Part shown: in pieces, positions 8,654 to 18,048 of the stretch
How the letters are laid out: each line of letters starts with the position of its first letter
Numbering within the stretch: position 1 is the first letter of the stretch
Origin: JAFGUB01 sp050305515
GTDB taxonomy: Bacteria > Campylobacterota > Campylobacteria > Campylobacterales > Sulfurimonadaceae
NCBI GenBank assembly: GCA_050305515.1
Contig: JBNLFL010000025.1
Location: 62,001-126,000 of the forward strand
Length of the DNA stretch: 64,000 bases
Reading direction: 5' to 3'
Program-made: the position numbers and the translations under genes
Notes under the pieces: model-generated
What the model saw: the letters and a program-made list of their open reading frames with translations, nothing else
What the model was told of the DNA's origin: nothing
The model's database searches: none

Positions 8654-10150
8654 ATGCAGATACGGGCCAAAATTCTCTTTTACAATTCGCAAGACGGTAA
8701 GGGTATCGTCATCACGCCGCAACGCGAGAAGTACGAATTTTATGTCGCACAGTGGGATGATTTTGACTCTTTGCCGCAAACGGGCATGCAGGTAGCCTGT
8801 GACATTGAATCGGATCAGATCCGTTCTTTACTGCCGGCGAGTAAAAGCGGCGCGCTCCCGCTTCCCCAAGCGACATCGGATGAGAAGGAAGATATCAAAA
8901 ATTCTTTGCCGCTCTGGGAAAAAAACCGAAAGAAAATCGACAGTATCCGCATTTCCGTACCCGTCAAAGTGTGTGTAGATCAATATTTTAAGCAGATCGA
9001 AGAAGATATCCAGCAGCGCACAGGATATCGCGATGCCAAATACAAGCTTGATTTTCTGCGGATGCGGCGCTTTCTTTTTACGATGTACAACAATCTCACC
9101 GAACTCGATCTGCACTTCATCACGCCGCGTGTCAAGATGATGCGCGATGATTTGTTGCAGATGAGCACGGTGTATGACGATTACAAGTCCAAGGCTACGT
9201 ACCCGGAAATTGCGTTTGAAAAAGTCTTCCTGATTCGTCAGGAAGAGTACGTCACGATTCGCGAAGAGGCATTGGCGGCTTTTACAAAACTGGGCGGATT
9301 ACGCGAAGCGGAATCCCGGCTGGCGGATCTGATCGCCGAAAAAGAGGCGGTGCTTGAACGTACGCTCAGACTCTCCCCGATGTTTGAAGCGCTTGAAGAA
9401 GAACACAAGGCGCTGAAAACCGACTATGTCGATACGGTGCATATGATGGCGACACTGGATGAGCAGTATCATAAAGATCTTGAACTGATGATGGCGTTTG
9501 AACAGGAGTTCAAAGAGAGCTTTTTTGAACACTTCAATAAAGCATCGCAACGCTATAAGAGTCAGATTCTGACCATTCTTGATGCCCAGGCATATCTTTT
9601 TGACGAACAGCTCTGGCTGCAGGCGCAAAAGAGTAAAATTATTCGGCGATTTTTTGAGGAGTCGCACATTCAGGGCGACTTCTCCTCCAAGACCTATTTG
9701 AAGTACTATCTCAATTCGCTCGATCCGGAAAAAATCTCTTCAGAACAGCGCGAGCTTTTCAAGCTTTATAATTATCTTGAATCGATCAACCGGGATACGG
9801 TTGTCGTGGTCGTATCGGATATGGATGAAGCTTTTCATTTCAAGTCGCTCTTTGCGCAAATTTCCATGCCTGTAGAGTATCAGGTCTTTATTGATACAAA
9901 AAAAGCATTTTTATGGATGCAGAAACACCCGATCTCTCTTTTATTGCTAGATTCCAGGCTTGCAGGTATTTCCGCAGAGAATTTTTTGTTTCAGGTGCGT
10001 GAAAAAATCGGGACACGGGCAGCTGCACTGATTTTTGGTTCAAAAAGCACCAAACTTCCGGACGGTTTTGACGGTGTCATGGAAAAACCGATGCGCTCGG
10101 GACCTTTCAAAGAGAAACTGCAAGAACTATTAAAGGAGAAACATGACTAA
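8654..10150 (+). CDS. OB-like/helical/receiver-like three-part protein of unknown function
   Basis: 498 residues from ATG 8654. The first ~65 residues (MQIRAKILFYNSQDGKGIV, then YEFYV) look like a cold-shock/OB-type nucleic-acid-binding barrel. The middle (about 80-350) is helical and charged, with coiled-coil-like stretches. The last ~110 residues resemble a response-regulator receiver (VVVVVSDMDEAFHF, LLLLDSRLAGISAENFLFQVRE, then a lysine in MEKPMR near the end). It has DSRL where a phosphoacceptor aspartate is expected, so phosphorylation is possible but unproven. The 3' end overlaps dut by 8 nt. No named family is recognised. Confidence 0.7.
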   Translation: MQIRAKILFYNSQDGKGIVITPQREKYEFYVAQWDDFDSLPQTGMQVACDIESDQIRSLLPASKSGALPLPQATSDEKEDIKNSLPLWEKNRKKIDSIRISVPVKVCVDQYFKQIEEDIQQRTGYRDAKYKLDFLRMRRFLFTMYNNLTELDLHFITPRVKMMRDDLLQMSTVYDDYKSKATYPEIAFEKVFLIRQEEYVTIREEALAAFTKLGGLREAESRLADLIAEKEAVLERTLRLSPMFEALEEEHKALKTDYVDTVHMMATLDEQYHKDLELMMAFEQEFKESFFEHFNKASQRYKSQILTILDAQAYLFDEQLWLQAQKSKIIRRFFEESHIQGDFSSKTYLKYYLNSLDPEKISSEQRELFKLYNYLESINRDTVVVVVSDMDEAFHFKSLFAQISMPVEYQVFIDTKKAFLWMQKHPISLLLLDSRLAGISAENFLFQVREKIGTRAAALIFGSKSTKLPDGFDGVMEKPMRSGPFKEKLQELLKEKHD

Positions 10151-10823
10151 CGTACGCGCGATGCTGCAGCTGCAACAGCAGCTCAATGATGCCACCAACG
10201 GTGAAAACTGGGAAGCGGGTGTCACGAAAAACGGTAAAAGTATCAACTGGAAGCGCTGTATTTACATGGAGTGTGCGGAAATGGTCGATTCGTTCGCCTG
10301 GAAGCACTGGAAGAGTATTGATGCGCAGCCCGATTGGGCCAATTTGCAGATCGAAGTGGTGGATGTATGGCACTTCGTGATGTCGCTGGCACTGGAGTTT
10401 TATAAAAACAACAATCTGGGAAGCATTGAAACATTGGCGCAGCAGATCAGTGAAATGCCCAATTATGAAGTTCTTGACGAGCCCATAGATGCTTTCGCCG
10501 AAGAGAAACTGATTCTGATCCAGATTGAAGCCGTGATGCGTGATGCGCTTGAACCGAAACTGAGCATGACGAAGCTGCTTTTTGACTTTTTTGAACTCTG
10601 CCGCATGTCCAAACTCGATCTGGCCACGCTCTACCGCCTCTATGTCGGCAAAAATATTCTCAACCAGTTCCGTCAGGATCACGGTTACAAAGAGGGCAGC
10701 TACATCAAGGTCTGGAACGGCGAAGAGGACAATGTCGTCATGAAACGTATCTGGGAAGAGAACGGTTCGCTTGAACCCGCAGCCTTATATGACGCGCTGA
10801 AAGTCCGTTACGACGTTTTATAA
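10143..10823 (+). CDS. dut: Dimeric dUTP diphosphatase
   Basis: Hydrolyses dUTP to dUMP and diphosphate, keeping uracil out of DNA. This is the all-alpha dimeric type (226 residues), unrelated to trimeric Dut, and common in Campylobacterota. Motifs include QQQLNDATNGENWE, NWKRCIYMECAEMVDSFAWKHWK and EVVDVWHFVMS, which supply the E-x-x-E and E-x-x-D magnesium ligands. A strong AAAGGAGA site precedes ATG 10143, inside the end of the upstream gene. The 3' end overlaps the convergent lpxL by 16 nt. Confidence 0.9.
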   Translation: MTNVRAMLQLQQQLNDATNGENWEAGVTKNGKSINWKRCIYMECAEMVDSFAWKHWKSIDAQPDWANLQIEVVDVWHFVMSLALEFYKNNNLGSIETLAQQISEMPNYEVLDEPIDAFAEEKLILIQIEAVMRDALEPKLSMTKLLFDFFELCRMSKLDLATLYRLYVGKNILNQFRQDHGYKEGSYIKVWNGEEDNVVMKRIWEENGSLEPAALYDALKVRYDVL

Positions 10824-11698
10824 ATCTCCGGGTGCTCCGTTTTCCACCGGCGGTGGCACCAGAACCAGAATTCCGGATGTTCCCGAACCACTTTTTCCAC
10901 GGCATCTGCCTGTCGCTGTGTCGCTTCAAGAATATCGTTTTCAACATTCTCGCTGTGGGTGACTTCGATAGGATCGGCAAAGCGGATCGTATGATAGACA
11001 TGATCCCGTGTTGTGATGAAAAGCGGAATGATCAGTGCGTTATATTTGCGTGCTAAAAAGGCGGGTGCAGCCGTTTGGCGGGCACTTTTTCCAAAAAAAT
11101 CGATCACGATGCCATCGCGCCGGTTCGTATTCTGATCAATCATCATGGAGACTGCTCTATGATTTTTCAGTGCGCGGGTCAGATATTTGACGGCACCCCG
11201 TTTTTCTACCATTTCAAGAGAGAGCCGTGCGCGTGATGCCTTGAGGTACGTTTCGAAATAGGGATTGTTGAGTTTTTTATAGATCGAGGTTGTCGGTGTA
11301 ATGAGTGCACTCAGTGCCGTGGCACCAAGCTCCCAGTTACCGTAGTGTGCCGATACAAAAACAATGCGCCGACCCTCGCGCAGTGCCTGATCGACCTTGT
11401 CTCGGTTTTCAAAGCTCACAAATTTGGCAAGTTTTTCCGGGGTGAGATGATAGTTTTCCATAATCTGCAAGACGGCCAGCATGAGATTGCGGTAGCAGTA
11501 TTTGCTGATAGCCGTCGTCGCTTCGTCAGAGAGTTCTCTGCCCAGGGCAAAATGGAGATTTTGCAAAATAACGCGCCGATGCTTTGAGTCTATCAGATAG
11601 GCGGCATCGGCAAGAAAGAGAAAGAAGTGCCGTCGTCCGGATGCTCCAAGGCGCATCAGAATCCACTCAAGCAGACGAAACAGATAAAAGGTGATCAT
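10808..11698 (-). CDS. lpxL: Lipid A late acyltransferase (LpxL/HtrB family)
   Basis: Transfers a secondary acyl chain to lipid A precursor at the inner membrane. The 296-residue protein has an N-terminal membrane anchor, the catalytic HX4E motif in SAHYGNWELG (about residue 115), the substrate-binding DQNTNRRDGIVIDFFG segment, and FWFWCHRRWK near the C terminus. All are diagnostic of the family. It starts within the waaC stop codon (ATGA overlap), forming an LPS operon with it. Which acyl position it modifies cannot be told. Confidence 0.88.
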   Translation of the reverse strand: MITFYLFRLLEWILMRLGASGRRHFFLFLADAAYLIDSKHRRVILQNLHFALGRELSDEATTAISKYCYRNLMLAVLQIMENYHLTPEKLAKFVSFENRDKVDQALREGRRIVFVSAHYGNWELGATALSALITPTTSIYKKLNNPYFETYLKASRARLSLEMVEKRGAVKYLTRALKNHRAVSMMIDQNTNRRDGIVIDFFGKSARQTAAPAFLARKYNALIIPLFITTRDHVYHTIRFADPIEVTHSENVENDILEATQRQADAVEKVVREHPEFWFWCHRRWKTEHPEIYKTS

Positions 11699-12687
11699 AA
11701 AAGGGACTCCGCTTTTTTAGCAATCTGTTCCGGTTCAATTGTGGCAATCGAAAAATCGTTTTTATCGATCTTTTCAAGCATGACATGTGAATCGGATTCG
11801 ATAGCCAGATTGATCGGGGTTTCATACATCATGCGGGGCGTCGTCGGACCGAAAAGGACAATTGAGGGGCGGTTCATGGCCCATGCCATGTGGGTGGGTC
11901 CGGTATCGTTGCCAATAATCAGGTCGCAGTGGGCAATGAAGGTGACGAGCGAGGCAAGGTCCATTTTCGGAGCGACACGGGCATTGCTGCACTCTGATGC
12001 GATCCAGCGTGCACGCTCCAGCTCTTCGTCATTGCCCCAGACAAGATGGACTGGATGGTGCAGCAGTCGGCACACCTGCACGCATTGCTCTTTGGGGTAC
12101 TGTTTGGATGGCCATGATGCCCCGATAACCATGGCGATATTGGTTCCCTCTTCAAGGGAGTCGGGGCGGGGGCCTGCCGCGAAAAGCGGTGCTTTGGAAA
12201 GGATGGCGTCATCCTTACATGTAAAGCCCAGAGCATCGCCTACGACACCGCAATTACGGCGGATGATATTGGTTTCATAGGGAATGTTGCTGGTCGTGGC
12301 GTAAAAAAAAGCCGCGGCGCCTTCACGCGATGCGGCTTTTGAAAAACCGTGGACACCGCTTCCAAGCAATCTGGCGGTAATGGCCGATTTGAGCAGTCCC
12401 TGCATGTCGATGATGTGATCATAGGGACCGGCATGGCGCAGTGTTGCAAGTGTCTGCCGCAGCAGGGCCATATTTTTCTCTTTTTTGATCTGTTTGAGCG
12501 GGATGGCGATGACGTTATCGAGCAGCGGATGGTTTGCCAGCAGCGGTGCGAATGCCGATTCGCAGACCCATGTGATGCGGGCGTCGGGAATATGGTGCCG
12601 GATCATCTGAAGGGCAATCACGCTGTTGACAATGTCCCCAAGGGCGCTAAGCCGCACCAGAGCGATACGCGGAGCCGTTTTTTGCAT
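11695..12687 (-). CDS. waaC: Lipopolysaccharide heptosyltransferase I
   Basis: Adds the first heptose to Kdo2-lipid A (GT9 family). The ~330-residue protein shows the N-terminal VRLSALGDIVNS loop, IDMQGLLKS, and the C-terminal ADP-heptose site in IGNDTGPTHMAWAMNRPSIVLFG. ATG 12687 is preferred over TTG 12693 because a minus-strand TATAGT at 12693-12698 places the transcription start at the ATG. It is the first gene of the waaC-lpxL pair and divergent from hisH. Confidence 0.88.
   Translation of the reverse strand: MQKTAPRIALVRLSALGDIVNSVIALQMIRHHIPDARITWVCESAFAPLLANHPLLDNVIAIPLKQIKKEKNMALLRQTLATLRHAGPYDHIIDMQGLLKSAITARLLGSGVHGFSKAASREGAAAFFYATTSNIPYETNIIRRNCGVVGDALGFTCKDDAILSKAPLFAAGPRPDSLEEGTNIAMVIGASWPSKQYPKEQCVQVCRLLHHPVHLVWGNDEELERARWIASECSNARVAPKMDLASLVTFIAHCDLIIGNDTGPTHMAWAMNRPSIVLFGPTTPRMMYETPINLAIESDSHVMLEKIDKNDFSIATIEPEQIAKKAESLL
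12215..12224. repeat. TTACATGTAA copy 5
   Basis: Exact, within waaC, read as FTCK on the minus strand. Confidence 0.9.
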
Positions 12688-12692
12688 ACGCA

Positions 12693-12698
12693 ACTATA
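12693..12698 (-). promoter_or_regulatory. -10 box of waaC
   Basis: The minus strand reads TATAGT, then 5 nt, then ATG 12687, with no ribosome site. A leaderless message is predicted for the waaC-lpxL unit. Confidence 0.4.
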
Positions 12699-12726
12699 GC
12701 CAAATGAGGTTTAATGAACCCTGCGT

Positions 12727-12732
12727 TATAAT
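12727..12732 (+). promoter_or_regulatory. -10 box of hisH
   Basis: TATAAT lies 29 nt before ATG 12762. An AAAGAGGG ribosome site at about 12751 follows, so this gene has a normal leader, unlike its divergent neighbour waaC. Confidence 0.5.
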
Positions 12733-12761
12733 CCCGATAATATTTCTTATAAAGAGGGCCT

Positions 12762-13373
12762 ATGATCGGGATTGTCGATTACAACATGGGAAATCTTGCC
12801 AGCGTCAAAAACGCGTTTCGCCTGTTGGGGCATGATGTTGTTGTGGAGTCGGATCCCGGACGCCTTGGAAGCTATGAAAAAATCGTGCTTCCGGGTGTCG
12901 GCGCTTTCGGCGATGCCATGGAACACCTGCGCGAACGCGGTATGGATCAGGCATTGCATGCGTATGCGCAGACTGGAAAACCGATGCTGGGAATCTGTCT
13001 GGGAATGCAGCTGCTCTTTGAACGTTCGAGCGAATTTGGTATGCATCAGGGACTCGGGCTCATAGCCGGTGAAGTTCAGGCGTTTGATACGTCCCGATTT
13101 GAGCATCCGCTCAAGGTGCCGCATATGGGGTGGAACCGGATGTTTACGAAAGAGCATCCCCTCTTCAACGGGCTGGATGCAGCACATTATCTCTACTTTG
13201 TTCACTCCTATCATGTTGTTTGCGCCAATGCGGATGAAAGCATCGGGGAGAGCGAATATGGATACCGTTTCACCAGTGCCGTTGCCCATGAGAACATCAT
13301 GGGCATTCAGCCGCACCCTGAAAAAAGCCATAAAAACGGACTGGCGATCTTGAAAAACTTTATTGAATTGTAA
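12762..13373 (+). CDS. hisH: Imidazole glycerol phosphate synthase, glutaminase subunit
   Basis: Supplies ammonia from glutamine to HisF in histidine synthesis. This 203-residue class I glutamine amidotransferase has the nucleophile Cys in GICLGMQLLFE, the oxyanion region PGVGAFGDAM and the catalytic His-Glu in GIQPHPEKS. hisA follows after 9 nt; hisF is not in the window. Confidence 0.95.
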   Translation: MIGIVDYNMGNLASVKNAFRLLGHDVVVESDPGRLGSYEKIVLPGVGAFGDAMEHLRERGMDQALHAYAQTGKPMLGICLGMQLLFERSSEFGMHQGLGLIAGEVQAFDTSRFEHPLKVPHMGWNRMFTKEHPLFNGLDAAHYLYFVHSYHVVCANADESIGESEYGYRFTSAVAHENIMGIQPHPEKSHKNGLAILKNFIEL

Positions 13374-13382
13374 GGAGCAAGT

Positions 13383-14081
13383 GTGGAGATTCTACCGGCT
13401 ATCGATCTTAAAGACGGCAAGGCCGTACGTCTGACCAAAGGGCTGATGGAGAGTGCCAAAATCTATTCTGACGAGCCCTGGAAGCTTGTTGAGACCTTTC
13501 AGGAGATGGGCGCGGCGTGGGTACATCTGGTCGATCTCAACGGTGCTTTTGCAGGAGAGCCTAAAAATCTGGAACAGATTGAAAAAATCCGAGCGAATTG
13601 CAATGTGAAACTCGAACTCGGCGGCGGTATCCGTGATGAAGCGACGATTAAACGCTATCTTGATTTGGGAATTGACCGGGTCATTCTGGGTTCGATTGCC
13701 GTCAAAGATCCGGCATTTGTCCGTGCAATGGCTGCAAAGTATCCGGTGGCCGTCGGCATCGACGCTATAGACGGATATGTGGCCGTCGAGGGGTGGGGTG
13801 AAGTGAGCAGCATGAAAGCAACGGATCTGGCGCGGGAGTTTGCAAATGCGGGTGTCGAAGCGATCATCTGCACCGATGTCGGCAAAGACGGAACGCTCAG
13901 CGGTGTCAATGTTGATTTTACCCTTGAGATCGCCCGTGCGAGCGGCGTGATGACGATTGCCAGCGGCGGCGTACGCGACAACCGCGACATTGAAGCGCTC
14001 AGGGCTACCGGAGAAGTCGGCGGCGTCATCGTGGGTAAAGCTTTTTATGAAGGTACAATTAATCTTAAAGCGCTTTTTTAA
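13383..14081 (+). CDS. hisA: HisA, phosphoribosylformimino-AICAR ribotide isomerase
   Basis: Catalyses the Amadori rearrangement of ProFAR in histidine synthesis. The 232-residue (beta/alpha)8 barrel starts at GTG 13383 after an AAGGAG site. It has the N-terminal LPAIDLKDGKAVRL, phosphate-binding GGGIRD and ASGGVRD, and the second-half DVGKDGTLSG. It is co-directional with hisH. Confidence 0.95.
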   Translation: MEILPAIDLKDGKAVRLTKGLMESAKIYSDEPWKLVETFQEMGAAWVHLVDLNGAFAGEPKNLEQIEKIRANCNVKLELGGGIRDEATIKRYLDLGIDRVILGSIAVKDPAFVRAMAAKYPVAVGIDAIDGYVAVEGWGEVSSMKATDLAREFANAGVEAIICTDVGKDGTLSGVNVDFTLEIARASGVMTIASGGVRDNRDIEALRATGEVGGVIVGKAFYEGTINLKALF

Positions 14082-14113
14082 AGATTGTGCAAAGCAGTTT
14101 TGGTTATTATATG

Positions 14114-14119
14114 CGATAA
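14114..14119 (+). promoter_or_regulatory. -10 box of the cheY-prmA-ftsH run
   Basis: GATAAT preceded by TGC (extended -10 form) lies 26 nt before TTG 14146. An AAAGGA ribosome site at 14134-14139 follows at the right distance from the TTG. Confidence 0.5.
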
Positions 14120-14145
14120 TTATAGAACGACTCAAAGGATACGGC

Positions 14146-14517
14146 TTGAAACTAGTGGTTGTAGATGACAGTTCGACCATGCGACGCATTATTAAGAATA
14201 CTTTGGCGCGCCTTGGCTACAAAGAAGTTCTTGAAGGCGAAGATGGAGTGCAGGGATGGAACGTCCTTGACACCAATCCTGACACAGGGATGTTGATCAC
14301 CGACTGGAATATGCCTGAAATGAACGGTTTGGAACTTGTAAAAAAAGTGCGCGCCGATGAGCGTTTTAAAGATCTTCCGATCATCATGGTAACAACAGAA
14401 GGTGGTAAGGCTGAAGTTATTACCGCACTTAAAGCAGGGGTGAACAACTACATTGTCAAACCCTTTACTCCACAGGTTCTTAAAGAAAAACTCGGTGCAG
14501 TTCTCGGCACTGAATAA
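14146..14517 (+). CDS. cheY: Chemotaxis response regulator CheY
   Basis: A 123-residue single receiver domain that, when phosphorylated by CheA, binds the flagellar switch. The phosphoacceptor is D53 (LITDWNMPEMNG), with the acidic pocket in VVVDDSSTMRR, the switch Thr in VTTEGGKAE and the conserved Lys in IVKPFTP. The frame extends upstream to 13957, but AAAGGA six nt before TTG 14146 and the family length fix a TTG start. The order cheY-prmA-ftsH-pssA is the one found in Helicobacter pylori. Confidence 0.93.
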   Translation: MKLVVVDDSSTMRRIIKNTLARLGYKEVLEGEDGVQGWNVLDTNPDTGMLITDWNMPEMNGLELVKKVRADERFKDLPIIMVTTEGGKAEVITALKAGVNNYIVKPFTPQVLKEKLGAVLGTE

Positions 14518-15341
14518 TGCAAAACACCTACTATTCCCTGACGGTGAGACCTTCGTCTCATCTGGAACTATTCAGCGACTTTCTTTCCGACACGATTCCC
14601 GTAGGCTTTGAAGAGACGGATGAGGGTTTTATCATCCGGAGCGAAGATGAACTCGATACCATCGTATGGGGAATTGAACAGTTCGCCGAAGCGCTTCAAA
14701 AAGCTTTGGGGCAGCCTGTTGATGTGGAACTTCTCCTCGAAAAACAGCAAAGTGATGATTGGGTCCGTACCTATCAGCAGAGCATCACGCCGGTGGAAGT
14801 CGCCCCTTTTTATATTCATCCGACCTGGGATGAACCCAAAGAGGGAATGCTCAATATCGCCATTGACCCTTCGCTGGCTTTCGGAACCGGGCATCATGCT
14901 ACAACGGCAACCTGTCTGCAGGCGATCGCTCAGGTAGTCACGCCCGGTGCGCGTGTCATCGATGTCGGGTGCGGCAGCGGTATTCTCGGAATTGCGGCTG
15001 CCCGTTTGGGAGCGGAAGTGGATGGATGTGACACCGATATCGTATCGGTGGAAAATACCCAGACCAATCTGGAGCTCAACCATGTCACTTTTGGTGCACT
15101 CTGGGAGGGTTCTGCAATGATGGCTTCAGGGCAGTATGACGTCGTCATCGCCAATATTGTTGCAGACGTTCTGGTGATGATTGCATCCGATTTAAAGAAG
15201 ATTTTAAAACCTTCCGGAACCCTGATCCTCTCAGGGATTTTAGATAAATATGAAGATAAAGTACTGCAAAAATATCGTGACTTTGCTCACATAAAGCGTA
15301 TCACCCAGGATGAATGGGTGACACTGATAGTCAGCAATTAA
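14517..15341 (+). CDS. prmA: Ribosomal protein L11 methyltransferase
   Basis: Trimethylates ribosomal protein L11. The 274-residue protein has a short N-terminal substrate-recognition domain, the DPSLAFGTGHHATT signature, SAM-binding VIDVGCGSGILGIAA, and the NIVADVL motif of PrmA. The start codon overlaps the cheY stop by one base (TAATG), indicating coupling. Confidence 0.94.
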   Translation: MQNTYYSLTVRPSSHLELFSDFLSDTIPVGFEETDEGFIIRSEDELDTIVWGIEQFAEALQKALGQPVDVELLLEKQQSDDWVRTYQQSITPVEVAPFYIHPTWDEPKEGMLNIAIDPSLAFGTGHHATTATCLQAIAQVVTPGARVIDVGCGSGILGIAAARLGAEVDGCDTDIVSVENTQTNLELNHVTFGALWEGSAMMASGQYDVVIANIVADVLVMIASDLKKILKPSGTLILSGILDKYEDKVLQKYRDFAHIKRITQDEWVTLIVSN

Positions 15342-15360
15342 ACTATTTTAAGGATTTGCG

Positions 15361-17316
15361 ATGAGCACACCCGAACCGAAAAAAGATGATAATTTTTTCA
15401 ATAAAAACCCCCTGATCACTTTTGCCATTTTCTCAATCGTCATTATCATGCTTTTTAAGGCCCTGATTGGCGAAAACTCCGGTCTGGAGAGTAAGATATC
15501 GGGACAGCAGAATGTCCGTACACAGGAAGTGAGCTACTCTGAACTCAAAAAACTGATTCAGAACGGTTCCATTGAAAAAGTGGCTATCGGGCAGACTCAT
15601 ATCCGTGCCGTTGGAAATGAGAACGGTGTCAAAAATGCTTATGTTTCACGTATGGTCGGTTTTGATGAGACACTGATTCCGCTGCTCGATGAGAAAAAAA
15701 TCGATTACAGCGGATTCAGCGAGACAAATTGGTTCACCGAGATGTTCGGTTGGCTCCTGCCTTTTCTGATCATCATCGCCATTTGGATGTTCTTTGCCGG
15801 ACGGATGCAGAAAAATATGGGCGGCGGCATTCTGGGGATGGGCAATTCCAAAAAACTCATCAATTCCGAAAAACCGAAAACGAAGTTTGATGACGTTGCG
15901 GGAGCGGACGAGGCCAAAGAGGAAGTGCATGAAATTGTCGATTTTCTTAAATTTCCCGAACGTTACGTCGAACTGGGTGCCAAAATTCCAAAAGGTGTTC
16001 TGCTTGTCGGCAGCCCCGGTACGGGTAAGACCCTGCTGGCCAAAGCCGTAGCCGGGGAAGCGGAAGTACCATTTTTCTCGGTTTCGGGTTCGAGTTTCAT
16101 CGAGATGTTCGTCGGGGTCGGTGCGGCGCGTGTGCGTGATCTGTTCGAACAGGCAAAAAAAGATGCGCCATCCATTATTTTCATTGATGAAATCGATGCC
16201 ATCGGTAAAAGCCGTGCTGCCAGCGGCATGATGGGCGGCAATGACGAGCGCGAGCAGACACTTAACCAGCTGCTTGCGGAAATGGACGGCTTCAGTACCG
16301 ACACGCCGATCATTATTCTGGCTGCAACCAACCGCCCCGAAGTACTTGACCCCGCACTGCTGCGTCCGGGACGTTTTGACCGTCAGGTTCTGGTCGATAA
16401 ACCTGACTTTGAAGGACGTATCGCGATTTTGAACGTCCATATACGCGGTATTAAAACAGACAGCGATGTTGATATTGAAGAGATTGCGCGACTTACCGCC
16501 GGACTTGCCGGTGCCGATCTTGCGAATGTCATCAACGAAGCGGCTTTGCTGGCCGGTCGTAAAAATCAGAAAACCGTCAAGCAGAGCGATCTACGCGAGT
16601 CGGTAGAGCGTGCGATTGCGGGTCTTGCGAAGAAAAGCCGCCGTATTGACGAGAAAGAGAAACGCATTGTTGCCTATCACGAAAGTGGCCATGCATTGCT
16701 CGCGGAGACGACCAAAGGTGCCAAGCGCGTCTCCAAAGTTTCAATTGTTCCGCGCGGACTGGCAGCTTTGGGCTATACGCTCAATACGCCTGAAGAGAAC
16801 AAGTATCTGATGCAGCGCCATGAACTCTGGGCGGAAGTGGATGTTCTCCTCGCAGGGCGTGCGGCCGAAGATGTTTTTCTCGGAGAGATATCAACCGGTG
16901 CGGGGAATGACCTTGAGCGTGCTACGGACATCATCAAAGCGATGGTGCAGGTATACGGCATGAGTGATGTCGCGGGATTGATGGTTCTGGAGAAACAGCG
17001 TCAGTCTTTCCTGGGTGGCGGTATGCAGTCAAGCCGCGAATACAGTGAGACGATGGCTCAGGAGATGGATGCTTTCATCAAGCGCTCTTTGAGTGAACAT
17101 TATGAAAGTGTCAAATATCGTCTTGAAGAGTATCGCGGTGCGATTGAATCGATGGTTGAGCTTCTCTATGCCAAAGAGAATATTACGGGCAAACAGGTTC
17201 GTGACATCGTCAGTGCGTTTGAAATGGAACAGGGGATGGAGTCAAAACTTCAGGAACTGAGTAAAAAAGAACGCCAGCACGAAGAAGACAGCGAGCGTAA
17301 TGAGAGCGAATCGTAG
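15361..17316 (+). CDS. ftsH: ATP-dependent zinc metalloprotease FtsH
   Basis: Inner-membrane AAA+ protease that degrades misfolded membrane proteins and selected regulators. The 651 residues comprise two transmembrane helices (about 19-38 and 135-153) around a periplasmic domain, Walker A GSPGTGKT near 217, Walker B IIFIDEIDAIG, the second region of homology ATNRPEVLDPALLRPGRFD, and the zinc protease motif HESGH at 440-444 with a downstream acidic ligand. It lies in the cheY-prmA-ftsH-pssA run. Confidence 0.97.
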   Translation: MSTPEPKKDDNFFNKNPLITFAIFSIVIIMLFKALIGENSGLESKISGQQNVRTQEVSYSELKKLIQNGSIEKVAIGQTHIRAVGNENGVKNAYVSRMVGFDETLIPLLDEKKIDYSGFSETNWFTEMFGWLLPFLIIIAIWMFFAGRMQKNMGGGILGMGNSKKLINSEKPKTKFDDVAGADEAKEEVHEIVDFLKFPERYVELGAKIPKGVLLVGSPGTGKTLLAKAVAGEAEVPFFSVSGSSFIEMFVGVGAARVRDLFEQAKKDAPSIIFIDEIDAIGKSRAASGMMGGNDEREQTLNQLLAEMDGFSTDTPIIILAATNRPEVLDPALLRPGRFDRQVLVDKPDFEGRIAILNVHIRGIKTDSDVDIEEIARLTAGLAGADLANVINEAALLAGRKNQKTVKQSDLRESVERAIAGLAKKSRRIDEKEKRIVAYHESGHALLAETTKGAKRVSKVSIVPRGLAALGYTLNTPEENKYLMQRHELWAEVDVLLAGRAAEDVFLGEISTGAGNDLERATDIIKAMVQVYGMSDVAGLMVLEKQRQSFLGGGMQSSREYSETMAQEMDAFIKRSLSEHYESVKYRLEEYRGAIESMVELLYAKENITGKQVRDIVSAFEMEQGMESKLQELSKKERQHEEDSERNESES

Positions 17317-17319
17317 GCC

Positions 17320-18048
17320 GTGATGCCAGCGCACAACCCTCCAAAAATTGCCTATCTGCTGCCAAACTTCTTCACGGCAGCCTCCATCTTTTCCGGTATT
17401 TTCAGTATGGTTTTTTCCATTGAGGGAAGTTTTTCCAATGCAGCCTGGATGATTTTTCTCGCGCTGGTATTTGACGGACTTGACGGACGTGTCGCACGCC
17501 TGACGCATACGACCAGCCAGTTTGGCATGGAGTTTGACTCATTGGCGGATGTTGTCGCTTTCGGCGTCGCACCCGCTTTGTTGATCTATAATTATATAGG
17601 ACACGACTTCGGCCGTCTTGGTATTGTCATCACGGCACTTTATATCATGTTTGGTGCCATTCGTCTGGCGCGTTTCAATGTGATGAATGCGACTACCGAA
17701 CCCTCGGTATTCATCGGAGTTCCCATTCCAACCGCAGCCGTATTCCTCTCGATTCTGGTACTCTTTTATGAAAAATATGATCTCGGGGCGCAGATGGGAA
17801 TCTTTACCCTGATCATGATGATGGCGGTCTCATTATTGATGGTAAGCAACATCCGTTACCCAAGTTTCAAAAAAGTGGATCGCTACTCCATTCATTACAT
17901 GCGCGCTTTGGTTGCGGTGATGCTGCTGGCATCACTGATTGTACTCTATCCTATCGAAGGATTCGCACTGCTCTTTACCCTCTATCTTTTTTACGGACCT
18001 GTTCGGGCCATCTACACCATATATACCCGCCACCGTCTGATGCGTTAG
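17320..18048 (+). CDS. pssA: CDP-diacylglycerol-serine O-phosphatidyltransferase
   Basis: Makes phosphatidylserine, the precursor of phosphatidylethanolamine. The 242-residue integral membrane enzyme opens with YLLPNFFTAASIFSG and carries the CDP-alcohol phosphatidyltransferase motif DGLDGRVARL, then G-x3-D-x3-D (FGMEFDSLAD). The start may be GTG 17320 or ATG 17323. It ends in a 4-nt overlap with the convergent TPR gene. A second member of the superfamily lies at 25630. Confidence 0.9.
   Translation: MMPAHNPPKIAYLLPNFFTAASIFSGIFSMVFSIEGSFSNAAWMIFLALVFDGLDGRVARLTHTTSQFGMEFDSLADVVAFGVAPALLIYNYIGHDFGRLGIVITALYIMFGAIRLARFNVMNATTEPSVFIGVPIPTAAVFLSILVLFYEKYDLGAQMGIFTLIMMMAVSLLMVSNIRYPSFKKVDRYSIHYMRALVAVMLLASLIVLYPIEGFALLFTLYLFYGPVRAIYTIYTRHRLMR

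Noticed and set aside
13957..14145. Upstream extension of cheY
   Set aside because: Would overlap hisA; the receiver begins at TTG 14146 with its own ribosome site and promoter.
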